Source of the DNA: CBDCEG01 sp965215775
Lineage (GTDB): Bacteria; Pseudomonadota; Gammaproteobacteria; Cardiobacteriales; Ostreibacteriaceae
Direction: 5' to 3'
Length of the DNA stretch: 64,000 bases
NCBI GenBank assembly: GCA_965215775.1
Contig: CBDCEG010000016.1
Location: 44,716-108,715 of the forward strand
The notes under the pieces are model-generated. The model was not told the origin of the DNA and made no database searches. It saw nothing but the letters and a program-made list of their open reading frames with translations. Each line of letters opens with the position of its first letter. Within the stretch, counting starts at the first letter, position 1. The position numbers and the translations under genes were made by a program. This document shows positions 1 through 8,835 of this stretch, piece after piece.

Positions 1-1346
1 GTTTTTGAAACTTTTATTTTTACTTCTTTTTCAAAATAATTATTTTTTAAATTATTAACTTCAAGTTGATTTATAAAATCAATATATTGTTCTTTTTCTA
101 AGTTAATTGATTGAATATCAGTGAATAATAATTCTTTTAAATTAGAATTTAGTAGTTTTTCTGCATAAGTATTAAAAGTTAAAAGTCTTTTTTTATAGTC
201 CAAAGTTATAACAGCTGAAGTCATATTTTCAATAATAGTTTCTAAATAACTTCTTTCATTTTCAACTCTTTGTTTACTATAGGTTGCTTCTTTTGTTGCT
301 TTTTTTAGTGATAAATTCATCTCATTAAATGAATTTATCAAATGTCCAAAATCATCATCTCGTTTTAAATCTAAAGGTTCTTTAAAGCTTCCTTCAGAAA
401 CTGCGTCTAAAGCAAAAACTAATTTTTTGATAGGCTTACCCATATAGTTTGCCAAACTTATTGAAGAAAGAACTATTAGAGCTAATGAAAGTAGTAAAAC
501 AAGTATTAAAACTAAAGTAAAACTATCATTTATTTTAGGTTTGAAAAAGTTAAGATTATCTCGTTCTTCAATTGTTTTAGTTATTTGGTTTACTAATTCT
601 GAAATATTACTTGGAACTTTGTAAGTTGATTTTAAATAATAATTTGGTGAATATATTTTGTTAATTTTTGTAAGAATAATTATTTCAAATCCTGATTCTA
701 TTTTTTTAAGATTAAATGAGCTTTGATTTCTAGAGGCTTCTGCAAAGTTACTATGTATTGGAATTGTTGGAAATATAGTTGTTAAGTCTTCACTTGAATA
801 AGATTGAACAAAACCTTTTTCATCAAATATTGTTAATTCATAAATATTGTTATTTTTTCTTATTCTTTGAATTTCATAAGGTAAATCAATATAATCTAAT
901 GGTGCTAACTGCCTTGAAATATTTAAACTTTTATTTATTGCAACTGTTATTCGGTTATTTAAAGTTTTTTTACTTAGTTCTAATGAATTATTTAAAGCCT
1001 TGTTTACACGATTATCAAAACTTAATTTAAAATCATAATTTAAAAATCTAAATGAAAAAAATGAAATAAATAAAATTGGTATAAATGCTAAAAGTAGTGT
1101 TTTACTTAAAATATTAACCGATAAAGATGAGCCTGGTATTTGTTTATAGTTATTTCTAATTAATTTGTATAAAAAATAAAATATGAAAATAAATAATAAA
1201 ACAATTCCTATAACTGATATATAAAAAAGTTTATTATAATATTTCTCAAACTGATAACTGTTTTCACTTACTTTCAGTAATAAGAATATAGTTATAAAAA
1301 CAATCAAAATTATTATATAACCTAGTTTAATGATTTTCTTTTGCAT
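1..1346 (-). CDS. NtrY-like sensor histidine kinase, N-terminal part (runs off left edge)
   Basis: Reading the minus strand from ATG at 1346 gives 448 codons with no stop before the window edge, so the gene is partial (its 3' end lies outside). Seen: two hydrophobic helices in the first ~65 residues, a third near residues 83-105, an extracytoplasmic stretch, a fourth helix near 275-300, a HAMP-like linker (GKPIKKLVFALDAVSEG, then FNEMN) and the start of a PAS domain (ENMTSAVITLDY). The segment around FLNYDFKLSFDNRV matches the NtrY family, which senses nitrogen-related or redox signals and phosphorylates an NtrX-type regulator. The kinase core and any ntrX would lie to the left, out of view. 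The family call is by domain order and recalled motifs; other multi-TM HAMP-PAS kinases are possible. Confidence 0.75.
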   Translation of the reverse strand, partial: MQKKIIKLGYIIILIVFITIFLLLKVSENSYQFEKYYNKLFYISVIGIVLLFIFIFYFLYKLIRNNYKQIPGSSLSVNILSKTLLLAFIPILFISFFSFRFLNYDFKLSFDNRVNKALNNSLELSKKTLNNRITVAINKSLNISRQLAPLDYIDLPYEIQRIRKNNNIYELTIFDEKGFVQSYSSEDLTTIFPTIPIHSNFAEASRNQSSFNLKKIESGFEIIILTKINKIYSPNYYLKSTYKVPSNISELVNQITKTIEERDNLNFFKPKINDSFTLVLILVLLLSLALIVLSSISLANYMGKPIKKLVFALDAVSEGSFKEPLDLKRDDDFGHLINSFNEMNLSLKKATKEATYSKQRVENERSYLETIIENMTSAVITLDYKKRLLTFNTYAEKLLNSNLKELLFTDIQSINLEKEQYIDFINQLEVNNLKNNYFEKEVKIKVSK

Positions 1347-1544
1347 GCTCTTTTTTATTCTTTATATATACTCTATATATTATTTATTATTATTAACTTT
1401 GCTATTTTGTTAATATCTATTTATCTATCTGTTTTATTAAATAATAAAATCTAACAAAAATGTTAATTAAATCTATGATAACTTCTTAATAAATCACAAA
1501 GTGAGTTATCAACAGTTATTAACTTTTTATTAACAACTGAGTTT

Positions 1545-2450
1545 TTAGTCTTTTAAATAATAATCCCTAATATTCTTTGCGTTTTCAAAAATATTCTTTA
1601 ATTCGTTTGCATCTTCGTTTGCAATTAAATTTCTTATATTTAGTAAGTTTTCTTGGTAATTATCTAACCAATGCAAGATTTCATCTTTATTATTCAAACA
1701 AATATCACGCCACATAATAGGGTTTGAAGAAGCTGTTCTTGTAAGTGATTTAAAACCACCTGCAGTAAATTTGAATATCTCTTCTTTAGTAATTTCAGAA
1801 CTGCTATTAGTTAAACTATTTACCAAACTATAAGCTAAAATATGCGGTAAATGTGAAGTAGCAGCAAGTATTCTATCATGAACATCTGCTTGCATAATAT
1901 TTACAGTTGAACCACAAGCTTCCCATAATTTTTTAATTTTTTCTAAAGCTTGTGGACAAGTATTTTTATGAGGTGTAATTATTGCTTTATAGTTATTAAA
2001 CATATCTTTTTCAGCATACTCTATTCCAATATATTCTTTCCCAGCAATTGGGTGGCTTGGAACAAAATTAGCAGGTAAAAATCCAAGCTCTTTTTCAGCA
2101 GATTTAATAATAGATTGTTTGGTGCTTCCTACATCTGTAATTGTTACATTTTTAATAAAAGATTTGTTTTTTAGTTTTACAAAAATACTACTTATTGCTC
2201 CAACAGGAGTTGCAATTATAATCAAATCAACTTCTTTTAGACTTTTAACAGTTGATTTTTCATCAATAATTTTAAGTTCTAAAGCTTTATCTAAACATTC
2301 ATCACAAGTGTCTATTCCAGTTATATGATTAATAATTCCAGCTTCTTTTAAAGCTAAAATAAAAGATCCACCAATCATACCAACGCCAATTAGTGCAACT
2401 TTATCAAATAACACTTTATCTAATGTTTTGTTAAGTTTTTTATTGTTCAT
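1545..2450 (-). CDS. tyrA: Prephenate/arogenate dehydrogenase (TyrA/TyrC family)
   Basis: 301 aa, the usual length for the monofunctional enzyme that oxidatively decarboxylates prephenate or arogenate in tyrosine synthesis. Seen: an N-terminal dinucleotide-binding motif (ALIGVGMIGGS), the conserved IIIATPVGA strand, DVGSTKQSI, the substrate-site motif HPIAGKEYIGIEYA, and a helical dimerisation half with HLPHILAYSL. No chorismate mutase or ACT domain is fused. It lies 80 bp downstream of sucD on the same strand, but a strong terminator separates them, so it probably has its own promoter. A TATAAT sits only about 8 bases before the ATG and no Shine-Dalgarno is visible, which hints at a very short or absent leader. 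Whether it prefers prephenate or arogenate cannot be told from sequence. Confidence 0.9.
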   Translation of the reverse strand: MNNKKLNKTLDKVLFDKVALIGVGMIGGSFILALKEAGIINHITGIDTCDECLDKALELKIIDEKSTVKSLKEVDLIIIATPVGAISSIFVKLKNKSFIKNVTITDVGSTKQSIIKSAEKELGFLPANFVPSHPIAGKEYIGIEYAEKDMFNNYKAIITPHKNTCPQALEKIKKLWEACGSTVNIMQADVHDRILAATSHLPHILAYSLVNSLTNSSSEITKEEIFKFTAGGFKSLTRTASSNPIMWRDICLNNKDEILHWLDNYQENLLNIRNLIANEDANELKNIFENAKNIRDYYLKD

Positions 2451-2457
2451 TTTTTAA

Positions 2458-2463
2458 ATTATA
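2458..2463 (-). promoter_or_regulatory. Possible -10 box just upstream of tyrA
   Basis: On the minus strand a perfect TATAAT lies about 8 bases before the tyrA ATG. With normal spacing transcription would start at or next to the start codon. The -35 region is poor. This is the only promoter-like element between the sucD terminator and tyrA. Confidence 0.4.
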
Positions 2464-2465
2464 CA

Positions 2466-2505
2466 CAATAAAAAAGCAGTATTTAGAAACTAATCAAATA
2501 CTGCT
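2466..2505 (-). terminator. Rho-independent terminator after sucCD
   Basis: A perfect 10-bp stem (2475-2484 with 2496-2505, core GCAGTATTT) and an 11-nt loop are followed on the minus strand by a run of T residues. It sits between the sucD stop and tyrA and should end the sucCD transcript. The T-run is weaker on the plus strand. Confidence 0.85.
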
Positions 2506-2530
2506 CTTTTATTTTAAATTTTATGAAAAA

Positions 2531-3403
2531 TTATTTTTCAAATTCTTCTTTTATAGCTTGTCCTAAATCAGCAGGTGAATTAACAGTTCTAACACCAGCA
2601 GCTTCAAGAGCTTTAAATTTATCAGCAGCAGTTCCTTTGCCACCAGCTATAATTGCACCAGCGTGTCCCATTCTCTTTCCTGGAGGAGCTGTAACACCTG
2701 CAATATAAGCAACAACTGGTTTAGAAACATTTGCTTTGATATATTCCGCCGCTTCTTCTTCTGCAGTTCCACCAATTTCTCCAACCATAATTATTGATTT
2801 AGTCTGCTCATCAGCTTCAAAAGCAGATATTACATCAATAAAATTAGTTCCATTAATAGGATCTCCACCAATTCCAACACAAGTTGATTGACCAAGACCT
2901 ATTTTTGTAGTTTGGTGAACAGCTTCATAAGTTAAAGTTCCAGAACGAGAAACAACTCCAACAGAACCTTTTAAGTGAATATGTCCAGGCATAATTCCAA
3001 TTTTACATTCGCCAGGAGTGATAACACCAGGACAGTTAGGTCCAACTAAGCGAACATCAGAGCCTGTAAGTGCTGCTTTTACTTTAAGCATATCAAGAAC
3101 TGGAATTCCTTCAGTTATACAAATTATATTTTTTATTCCAGCATCAGCTGCTTCCAAAATTGCATCGGCTGCAAATGGAGGAGGAACAAAAATCATTGAA
3201 GCATTAGCTCCAGCTTCTGAAACTGCTTCAAAACAACTATTATAAACAGGTCTATCTAAGTGAACTTGTCCGCCTTTACCAGGAGTAACACCACCAACTA
3301 TTTGTGTTCCATAATCAATTGCTTGTTCTGAGTGAAAAGTTCCTTGTGAACCAGTAAATCCTTGAACTATTACTTTTGTGTTTTTATCTATAAAAATACT
3401 CAT
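2531..3403 (-). CDS. sucD: Succinyl-CoA synthetase alpha subunit
   Basis: 290 aa, full length. With SucC it makes succinate and a nucleoside triphosphate from succinyl-CoA in the TCA cycle. Seen: the CoA-binding N-terminal fold (VQGFTGSQGTFH, GGVTPGKGG), the VGPNCPGVI motif and the phosphorylated active-site histidine in GHAGAIIAGGKG. The start is supported by an excellent AGGAGG 7 bases upstream. The gene follows sucC by 15 bp on the same strand, the standard sucC-sucD order, and a strong hairpin terminator follows it. Confidence 0.97.
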   Translation of the reverse strand: MSIFIDKNTKVIVQGFTGSQGTFHSEQAIDYGTQIVGGVTPGKGGQVHLDRPVYNSCFEAVSEAGANASMIFVPPPFAADAILEAADAGIKNIICITEGIPVLDMLKVKAALTGSDVRLVGPNCPGVITPGECKIGIMPGHIHLKGSVGVVSRSGTLTYEAVHQTTKIGLGQSTCVGIGGDPINGTNFIDVISAFEADEQTKSIIMVGEIGGTAEEEAAEYIKANVSKPVVAYIAGVTAPPGKRMGHAGAIIAGGKGTAADKFKALEAAGVRTVNSPADLGQAIKEEFEK

Positions 3404-3418
3404 ATTTTCCTCCTAGAA

Positions 3419-4582
3419 TTAACTGTTTACTGATGCTACAACTTTTTTTGCTGCATCTGTTAAATTTTCTTCAGCTATTAAATTTAGCCCTGAATCTTGA
3501 ATCATTTGTCTGCCTTTTTCTACATTTGTTCCTTGTAAACGAACAACAACAGGAATACTAAGACCAACTTCTTTAGCCGCCGCAATAACACCTTCTGCAA
3601 TCAAATCACAACGAACAATTCCGCCAAAAATATTTACAAAAATAGCTTCAACTTTTTCAGAAGATAATATTAATTTGAAAGCTTGAGTAACTCTTTCTGC
3701 AGTAGCACCACCACCAACATCTAAGAAGTTTGCAGGCTCGCCACCATGTAGTTTAACGATATCCATTGTCGCCATAGCAAGTCCAGCACCATTAACCATA
3801 CAGCCAATATTTCCATCAAGTGCAACATAGTTTAATTCATGTTTTGCAGCTTCTGCTTCACGACCATCTTCTTGAGTTGGATCTCTTAATACTTCAATAT
3901 CAGGGTGTCTGTAAAGTGCATTTTCATCAAAACCAACTTTTCCATCAAGTGCAAGTAAATTGCCTTCAGCTGTTACAATTAGTGGATTGATTTCAACAAG
4001 AGAAACATCTTTGCTCACAATCATATTATAAAGACCATGCATAATTTTTACTAATTGTGAAGTTTGAACTTTATCAAGACCAATAGCAAAACCCATTTTA
4101 CGACCAACATAAGGTTGGAAACCTGCTGCTGGCTCAACACCAACTTTGATAATTTTTTCAGGAGTAGCTTCTGCAACTTCCTCAATATTCATTCCACCTT
4201 CTTGCGAACCAATAAAAGTAACGCGTCCAGTATCTCTATCAATTAAAGCTGAAAGATATAATTCATTAGCGATATTTAATCCTTGCTCAACCAAAACTGT
4301 ATTGATTGGAAGTGCAACACCACCAGATTGGAAAGTAGTTAAAGTATTTCCAAGCATATCATTTGTAAATTGTTTTACTTCATCTAATGATTTAGCAACC
4401 TTAACACCACCAGCTTTACCACGCCCACCAGCGTGAACTTGTGCTTTTACAACAGCAATTTCGCCACCTAGTTCTTTATAAGCATTAATAGCTTCATCTA
4501 GCGTATTTGCAGGAAATCCTTGGGGAGTTTTTACCCCAAAACTGCGAAAAAGTTCTTTTGCTTGATACTCATGTATATTCAT
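3419..4582 (-). CDS. sucC: Succinyl-CoA synthetase beta subunit
   Basis: 387 aa, the normal length. It is the ATP-grasp, nucleotide-binding subunit of succinyl-CoA synthetase. Seen: the typical start MNIHEYQAKELF, the VKAQVHAGGRGKAGGVK segment, VEINPLIV, and the C-terminal ligase domain with FVNIFGGIVRCD and VVVRLQGTNVE. It is first in the sucCD operon and has an AAGGTGG before the ATG. The 211-bp spacer to fhs is divergent, so each side must carry its own promoter. The usual upstream sucAB genes are not here. Confidence 0.97.
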   Translation of the reverse strand: MNIHEYQAKELFRSFGVKTPQGFPANTLDEAINAYKELGGEIAVVKAQVHAGGRGKAGGVKVAKSLDEVKQFTNDMLGNTLTTFQSGGVALPINTVLVEQGLNIANELYLSALIDRDTGRVTFIGSQEGGMNIEEVAEATPEKIIKVGVEPAAGFQPYVGRKMGFAIGLDKVQTSQLVKIMHGLYNMIVSKDVSLVEINPLIVTAEGNLLALDGKVGFDENALYRHPDIEVLRDPTQEDGREAEAAKHELNYVALDGNIGCMVNGAGLAMATMDIVKLHGGEPANFLDVGGGATAERVTQAFKLILSSEKVEAIFVNIFGGIVRCDLIAEGVIAAAKEVGLSIPVVVRLQGTNVEKGRQMIQDSGLNLIAEENLTDAAKKVVASVNS

Positions 4583-4793
4583 ATTCCACCTTACTAAGTT
4601 TGTTAAAAATATTAGAATCTAATAAAAAATTCTAAACTCATAAATGTAACATTATCCTTGATTTTTAGGCTAATGTCTAATGCTTTAAAATGATTGAATT
4701 TATTTTAGTTATATTTACTATTTTTATTTCTAATAGGTTAAACTTATTTTAATTACAACTATTCAAAACTAATTCAAATTATTTGAGGAAATT

Positions 4794-6506
4794 ATGAACA
4801 CTAAAAATATAAAAACTAACATTAAAACCGATATTGAAATAGCAAGAAATACAAATAAAAAACATATAAAAGAAGTTGTTGAAACTCTTGGAATTAAAGA
4901 GCAAGATATTTCACAATATGGAAATGATAAAGCAAAATTATCTCAAGACTTTATAAATTCAATCCAAGATAATAAAAATGGAAAATTAATTTTAGTTACA
5001 GCAATTAGCCCAACTCCAGCAGGAGAAGGGAAAACCACAACCTCTGTTGGTTTAAATGATGGCTTAAATATTGTTTTGAATAAAGCTGGCAAAAAATCAG
5101 TTGTTTGTTTACGAGAGCCATCTTTGGGACCTTGTTTTGGAATGAAAGGAGGTGCTGCAGGTGGTGGATTAGCTCAAGTTATTCCAATGGAAGATATAAA
5201 TTTACATTTCACAGGTGATTTTCATGCGATTTCAGCCGCACATAATTTACTAGCTGCAATGATTGATAATCATATTAACTGGGAAAATAAATTAAATATA
5301 GATGTTCGTCGGATAAGTTTTGGGCGAGTTGTTGATATGAATGATAGAGCTTTGCGTAAAATTGTATGTTCTATGGGTGGTGCTGGGAATGGTTTTCCAA
5401 GGGAAACTGGTTATGATATAACTGTTGCCTCTGAAATTATGGCAATATTTTGTTTGGCAGATAGCCTAAAAGATTTAGAAAATAGAATAGGAAATATAAT
5501 AATAGGTTACACAAAAGATAAGAAAGCGGTAACTGCTAGAGATTTGAAGGCTGATGGAGCAATGACTGTTCTTTTAAAAGATGCCTTTATGCCAAATATT
5601 GTTCAAACTTTAGAAAATAACCCAGCATTTATTCATGGCGGTCCTTTTGCAAATATCGCTCATGGTTGTAATTCTGTAATTTCTACAAAAACAGCTTTGA
5701 AATTAAGTGATTTTGTTATTACAGAAGCTGGATTTGGAGCAGATTTGGGGGCAGAAAAATTCTTTGATATAAAATGTAGAAAAGCAAACTTAAAACCTGA
5801 TGCAGTTATTTTAGTTGCAACAATCAGAGCTTTAAAAATGCATGGTGGAATTAGTAAAGATAATTTGGTGGAAGAAAATGTTGAAGCCGTTAAAAAAGGC
5901 TGTGCAAATTTAATTAAACATATTGATAATATTAGAAAATTTAAAGTAAATGTGGTGGTTGCGATTAATCATTTTATAACAGATTCTCAAGCTGAAATGG
6001 AAGTGGTTAAACAGGTTGCAAAGCAACAAAATACTAAAGCAATTGTTTGCAAACATTGGAGTGAAGGTGGTGCAGGAACAATTGAAATGGCTGGAGAAAT
6101 TTTATCTATAACTGAAAATAACCCAATTTCTAATTTTAAACCAATTTATCAACTTGAACTACCACTTTTAGAAAAAGTAGAAATTGTTGCAAAAGAGCTA
6201 TATGGAGCGTCTGAAGTTAGTGCGGATGCTAAAATAATAGCTCAATTAAAACAATGGGAAATAGATGGTTTTGGGAATTTACCAGTTTGCATTGCAAAAA
6301 CACAATATAGTTTTTCAACTGACCCAAGTCTAATGGGTGCACCAAAAAACCACAAAATTGATATTCGCGAAGTAAAACTATCAGCAGGAGCAGAATTTGT
6401 AGTAATTATTTGCGGTACTGTGATGACTATGCCTGGATTACCTAGGAAACCAGCCGCAAATAATATTAAACTAGATGATAATGGACTTATCCAAGGGTTG
6501 TTTTAG
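4794..6506 (+). CDS. fhs: Formate-tetrahydrofolate ligase
   Basis: 570 aa, close to the usual ~555-560. It makes 10-formyltetrahydrofolate from formate, ATP and THF for purine and formyl-Met-tRNA synthesis. Seen: a P-loop (TPAGEGKTTTSVGL), the REPSLGPCFGMKGGAAGGG block, FTGDFHAI, ITEAGFGADLGAEKF and the conserved C-terminal GTVMTMPGLPRKPAA. GAGGAAATT precedes the ATG. It stands alone on the plus strand; an IS30 copy lies 39 bp after its stop. FolD, the other C1-folate enzyme in this window, is encoded at 20.1-21.0 kb. Confidence 0.97.
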   Translation: MNTKNIKTNIKTDIEIARNTNKKHIKEVVETLGIKEQDISQYGNDKAKLSQDFINSIQDNKNGKLILVTAISPTPAGEGKTTTSVGLNDGLNIVLNKAGKKSVVCLREPSLGPCFGMKGGAAGGGLAQVIPMEDINLHFTGDFHAISAAHNLLAAMIDNHINWENKLNIDVRRISFGRVVDMNDRALRKIVCSMGGAGNGFPRETGYDITVASEIMAIFCLADSLKDLENRIGNIIIGYTKDKKAVTARDLKADGAMTVLLKDAFMPNIVQTLENNPAFIHGGPFANIAHGCNSVISTKTALKLSDFVITEAGFGADLGAEKFFDIKCRKANLKPDAVILVATIRALKMHGGISKDNLVEENVEAVKKGCANLIKHIDNIRKFKVNVVVAINHFITDSQAEMEVVKQVAKQQNTKAIVCKHWSEGGAGTIEMAGEILSITENNPISNFKPIYQLELPLLEKVEIVAKELYGASEVSADAKIIAQLKQWEIDGFGNLPVCIAKTQYSFSTDPSLMGAPKNHKIDIREVKLSAGAEFVVIICGTVMTMPGLPRKPAANNIKLDDNGLIQGLF

Positions 6507-6545
6507 AAATAATTCCTAGGTTTATAAATTAGAAATATTTAGAAT

Positions 6546-7614
6546 CCTAGTTTCTAAATCGAAGTGCAACTAAATTTTATTTTCTGGTTTTAATTTGGAA
6601 CTAGTTGTTTTTATTTTTATTAACTAAGATAATAACATTATGAAAAAATACACACAATTAACCAGAACTGATATGACAAAAATTGAAACATTGCTTGAGG
6701 AGAATTATAATCCTTGTGAAATAGCGATAAAGTTAGGCAAAAATAAGACTACAATATACCGCTGCATAAAAAATAATAAAAACGCAGAAACCTTTATTGG
6801 TGAAGAGGCGTGGGAGAAAGTTTCCAAGAGGAAATCTATTGCAAATAAGCATGTTAGGATATTACCTGATAGTATTTTAGAGAAATATATTTTGATAAAA
6901 ATAGAGCAACATTGGTCGCCAGAACAAATTTCTGGAAAGTGGCGAGAGGAGGCGCAAGAATCGATTTGCCACGAGACTATTTATCAATTTGTTTATAAGT
7001 ATCACCCAAAATTAGTTAAGATGTATTTTAGAAGAAAAGGTAAGAAATATCAACATGATAGAAAAGAAAAATATCAAATAAAAGATCGTAGAATGATTGA
7101 TGAAAGACCGCAAAATATTGAGCTTAGAGAAGAAGTTGGACATTGGGAAGGAGACACAATTGTCGGTAAAAATCACCAAGGCGCGATAGTTACAAATGTT
7201 GAAAGAAAAAGTGGTAAATTAATAGCTTCCAAAGTGAAAAAATCAACCGCAAAAGCTATTTTAGAAGCTACAGTTAAAGATTTCAAGGACTTACCAAATG
7301 AGTTACGAATAAGCATGACATACGATAATGGCAAAGAGTTTTCTTTACACCAAGAGATTGAAAAACAAGTAAAAATGAATGTTTATTTTGCACACGCTTA
7401 CTCACCTTGGGAAAGAGGAACTAATGAAAATACCAACGGTTTGCTCCGAGAATTTATCCCCAAAGGCACTGATTTTAATAATGTTTCTGATGAAGACCTT
7501 GCTTATTTTGTAGAACTTATTAATAATAGACCACGAAAACGACTAGGATTTAAAACCCCAAATGAAGTCTTTCAAGCTGAACTTGAAAAGTTGCACTTGT
7601 AGGTAGAATCTAGC
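6546..7614 (+). mobile_element. IS30-family insertion sequence, copy 1 (subtype A, complete)
   Basis: 1069 bp. Ends defined by comparison with copies 3 and 4: left CCTAGTTTCTAAATCGAAG..., right ...GGTAGAATCTAGC. The ends form ~24-bp imperfect inverted repeats that share CTAG, TTCTA and AAGTGCAAC. A 3-bp target duplication AAT (6543-6545 and 7615-7617) flanks it, so this is an ordinary insertion between fhs and efp. Confidence 0.95.
6640..7602 (+). CDS. IS30-family transposase (copy 1)
   Basis: 320 aa. N-terminal helix-turn-helix (CEIAIKLGKNKTTIYRCIKN, about residues 27-46) and an integrase core. The catalytic triad is visible as D172 (GHWEGDTI), D229 (TYDNGKE) and E263 (GTNENTNG), giving the DD(33)E spacing of the IS30 family. 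It looks intact. The protein is identical to those of copies 3 and 4, which suggests recent or ongoing transposition. Confidence 0.95.
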   Translation: MKKYTQLTRTDMTKIETLLEENYNPCEIAIKLGKNKTTIYRCIKNNKNAETFIGEEAWEKVSKRKSIANKHVRILPDSILEKYILIKIEQHWSPEQISGKWREEAQESICHETIYQFVYKYHPKLVKMYFRRKGKKYQHDRKEKYQIKDRRMIDERPQNIELREEVGHWEGDTIVGKNHQGAIVTNVERKSGKLIASKVKKSTAKAILEATVKDFKDLPNELRISMTYDNGKEFSLHQEIEKQVKMNVYFAHAYSPWERGTNENTNGLLREFIPKGTDFNNVSDEDLAYFVELINNRPRKRLGFKTPNEVFQAELEKLHL

Positions 7615-7719
7615 AATAAACCCACCCAAGCAACTAAAATTCCTTAGGATACTTATTTTTAGTTAGCTTTATGTTATTATAGAAAAATTATTGTATAAAA
7701 CTAACGAACAGAGGAAAAA

Positions 7720-8286
7720 ATGGCAACATATTCAACAAGTGAATTCAAAGGTGGGTTAAAAATCCTTATAGACGGCGAACCATACTCAATCATAGATAAT
7801 GATATTGTTAAGCCTGGTAAAGGGCAAGCGTTTAATCGTGTGAAAATTAAAAATCTCAAAAATGGAAGAGTTATAGAAAGAACATACAAATCTGGTGAAA
7901 AAGTAGAAGCTGCTGATGTTATGGAAACTGATATGGAATATTCTTACTTTGATGGTGATGGTTATGTTTTTATGCACCCAGAGACTTTTGACCAAGTAAT
8001 TGCACCTGAATCGGCTGTTGAAGATGCTAAAAAATGGATGAAAGAGCAAGATGTTTGCACAGTTGTTTTATGGAATGATAATCCAATTCTAGTTACACCT
8101 CCTAATTTTGTGGAATTAGAAGTTACAGATACTGACCCAGGTCTTAAAGGAGATACCGCTGGAACTGGTGGTAAGCCAGCAACATTATCAACAGGGGCAG
8201 TTGTTCGCGTTCCTTTGTTTATAGAAATTGGTGAAGTTATTAAAGTTGATACTAGAAATGGTGAATATAGCTCACGCGTTAAATAA
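7720..8286 (+). CDS. efp: Elongation factor P
   Basis: 188 aa, the standard three-domain size. EF-P relieves ribosome stalling at polyproline. Seen: KPGKGQAF with Lys34, the residue that receives beta-lysine in the E. coli system, and the highly conserved C-terminal half (TPPNFVELEV, DTDPGLKGDTAGTGGKPAT, STGAVVRVPLF). This is the enterobacterial/gamma form rather than the alphaproteobacterial one, a useful lineage clue. AGAGG precedes the ATG. The modifying enzymes EpmA and EpmB are not in the window. The IS30 copy upstream ends 105 bp before the start, leaving room for a promoter. Confidence 0.97.
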   Translation: MATYSTSEFKGGLKILIDGEPYSIIDNDIVKPGKGQAFNRVKIKNLKNGRVIERTYKSGEKVEAADVMETDMEYSYFDGDGYVFMHPETFDQVIAPESAVEDAKKWMKEQDVCTVVLWNDNPILVTPPNFVELEVTDTDPGLKGDTAGTGGKPATLSTGAVVRVPLFIEIGEVIKVDTRNGEYSSRVK

Positions 8287-8330
8287 AATTAAATTATTAT
8301 TAATAAAATTAAATATATAAAGAGAAAATT

Positions 8331-8792
8331 ATGAAATTAGACTTATCAAAAAAAGAAACAAAATTAATGTTAGAAATGCTTAGTATGGTTGGTTATATGC
8401 TTGGTGATATTAGCCAAGGTTTATTAGCAAAATCAGAAGAAATGCATGAATTAATTCAAAAAACATACTCAAAAGCTGTTGAAGATGACAATATGGAAGA
8501 TTATTTTGAGAAAAATGAAGAGGTTGATATGTTATTCCCTGGGGAAAAAATTATGGTGGCTGGAGATGACAGCCCTATTGAAATGCTACATATTTTTACT
8601 GAATCAACTTCTTTTGAAAGTATTGCTCAAAAACTAGCAATCAGAGATACTCTAAAACAAATTGGTTTTGCTGGTGAAGAGTTTAATCCAGAAGAATTAC
8701 CAGAAGAATTACTAGAAGAATTTTTTGTAAGCTTCCCTAAAAAACAAGAAGAATACCTTGAGGAATTCTCAGAAAATGGCTTTAAAACTTAA
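8331..8792 (+). CDS. Hypothetical acidic protein downstream of efp
   Basis: 153 aa, not recognised. It is soluble and strongly acidic, with a Glu-rich C-terminal third (NPEELPEELLEEFF, KKQEEYLEEF), no signal peptide and no membrane helix. AGAGAAAATT precedes the ATG, and it starts 44 bp after efp on the same strand, so the two may be co-transcribed. Codon use resembles its neighbours and the frame is clean, so it is probably a real gene. No function is proposed. Confidence 0.65.
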   Translation: MKLDLSKKETKLMLEMLSMVGYMLGDISQGLLAKSEEMHELIQKTYSKAVEDDNMEDYFEKNEEVDMLFPGEKIMVAGDDSPIEMLHIFTESTSFESIAQKLAIRDTLKQIGFAGEEFNPEELPEELLEEFFVSFPKKQEEYLEEFSENGFKT

Positions 8793-8835
8793 GGTTAACT
8801 AAGCTTCAACTTATAACTTAAGCAAACAAATAAAA

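Noticed and set aside
779..1030. An 83-aa plus-strand open frame near the left edge
   Set aside because: It is antisense to the long uninterrupted NtrY-like frame on the minus strand and has Phe/Leu/Tyr-rich shadow composition.
1505..1525. A DnaA-box-like TTATCAACA near the tyrA stop
   Set aside because: A single one-mismatch match in very AT-rich DNA with no dnaA, dnaN or cluster of boxes nearby.
4583..4793. Possible riboswitch (folate or purine type) in the sucC-fhs spacer
   Set aside because: No conserved riboswitch core or stable multi-stem structure could be recognised by eye.
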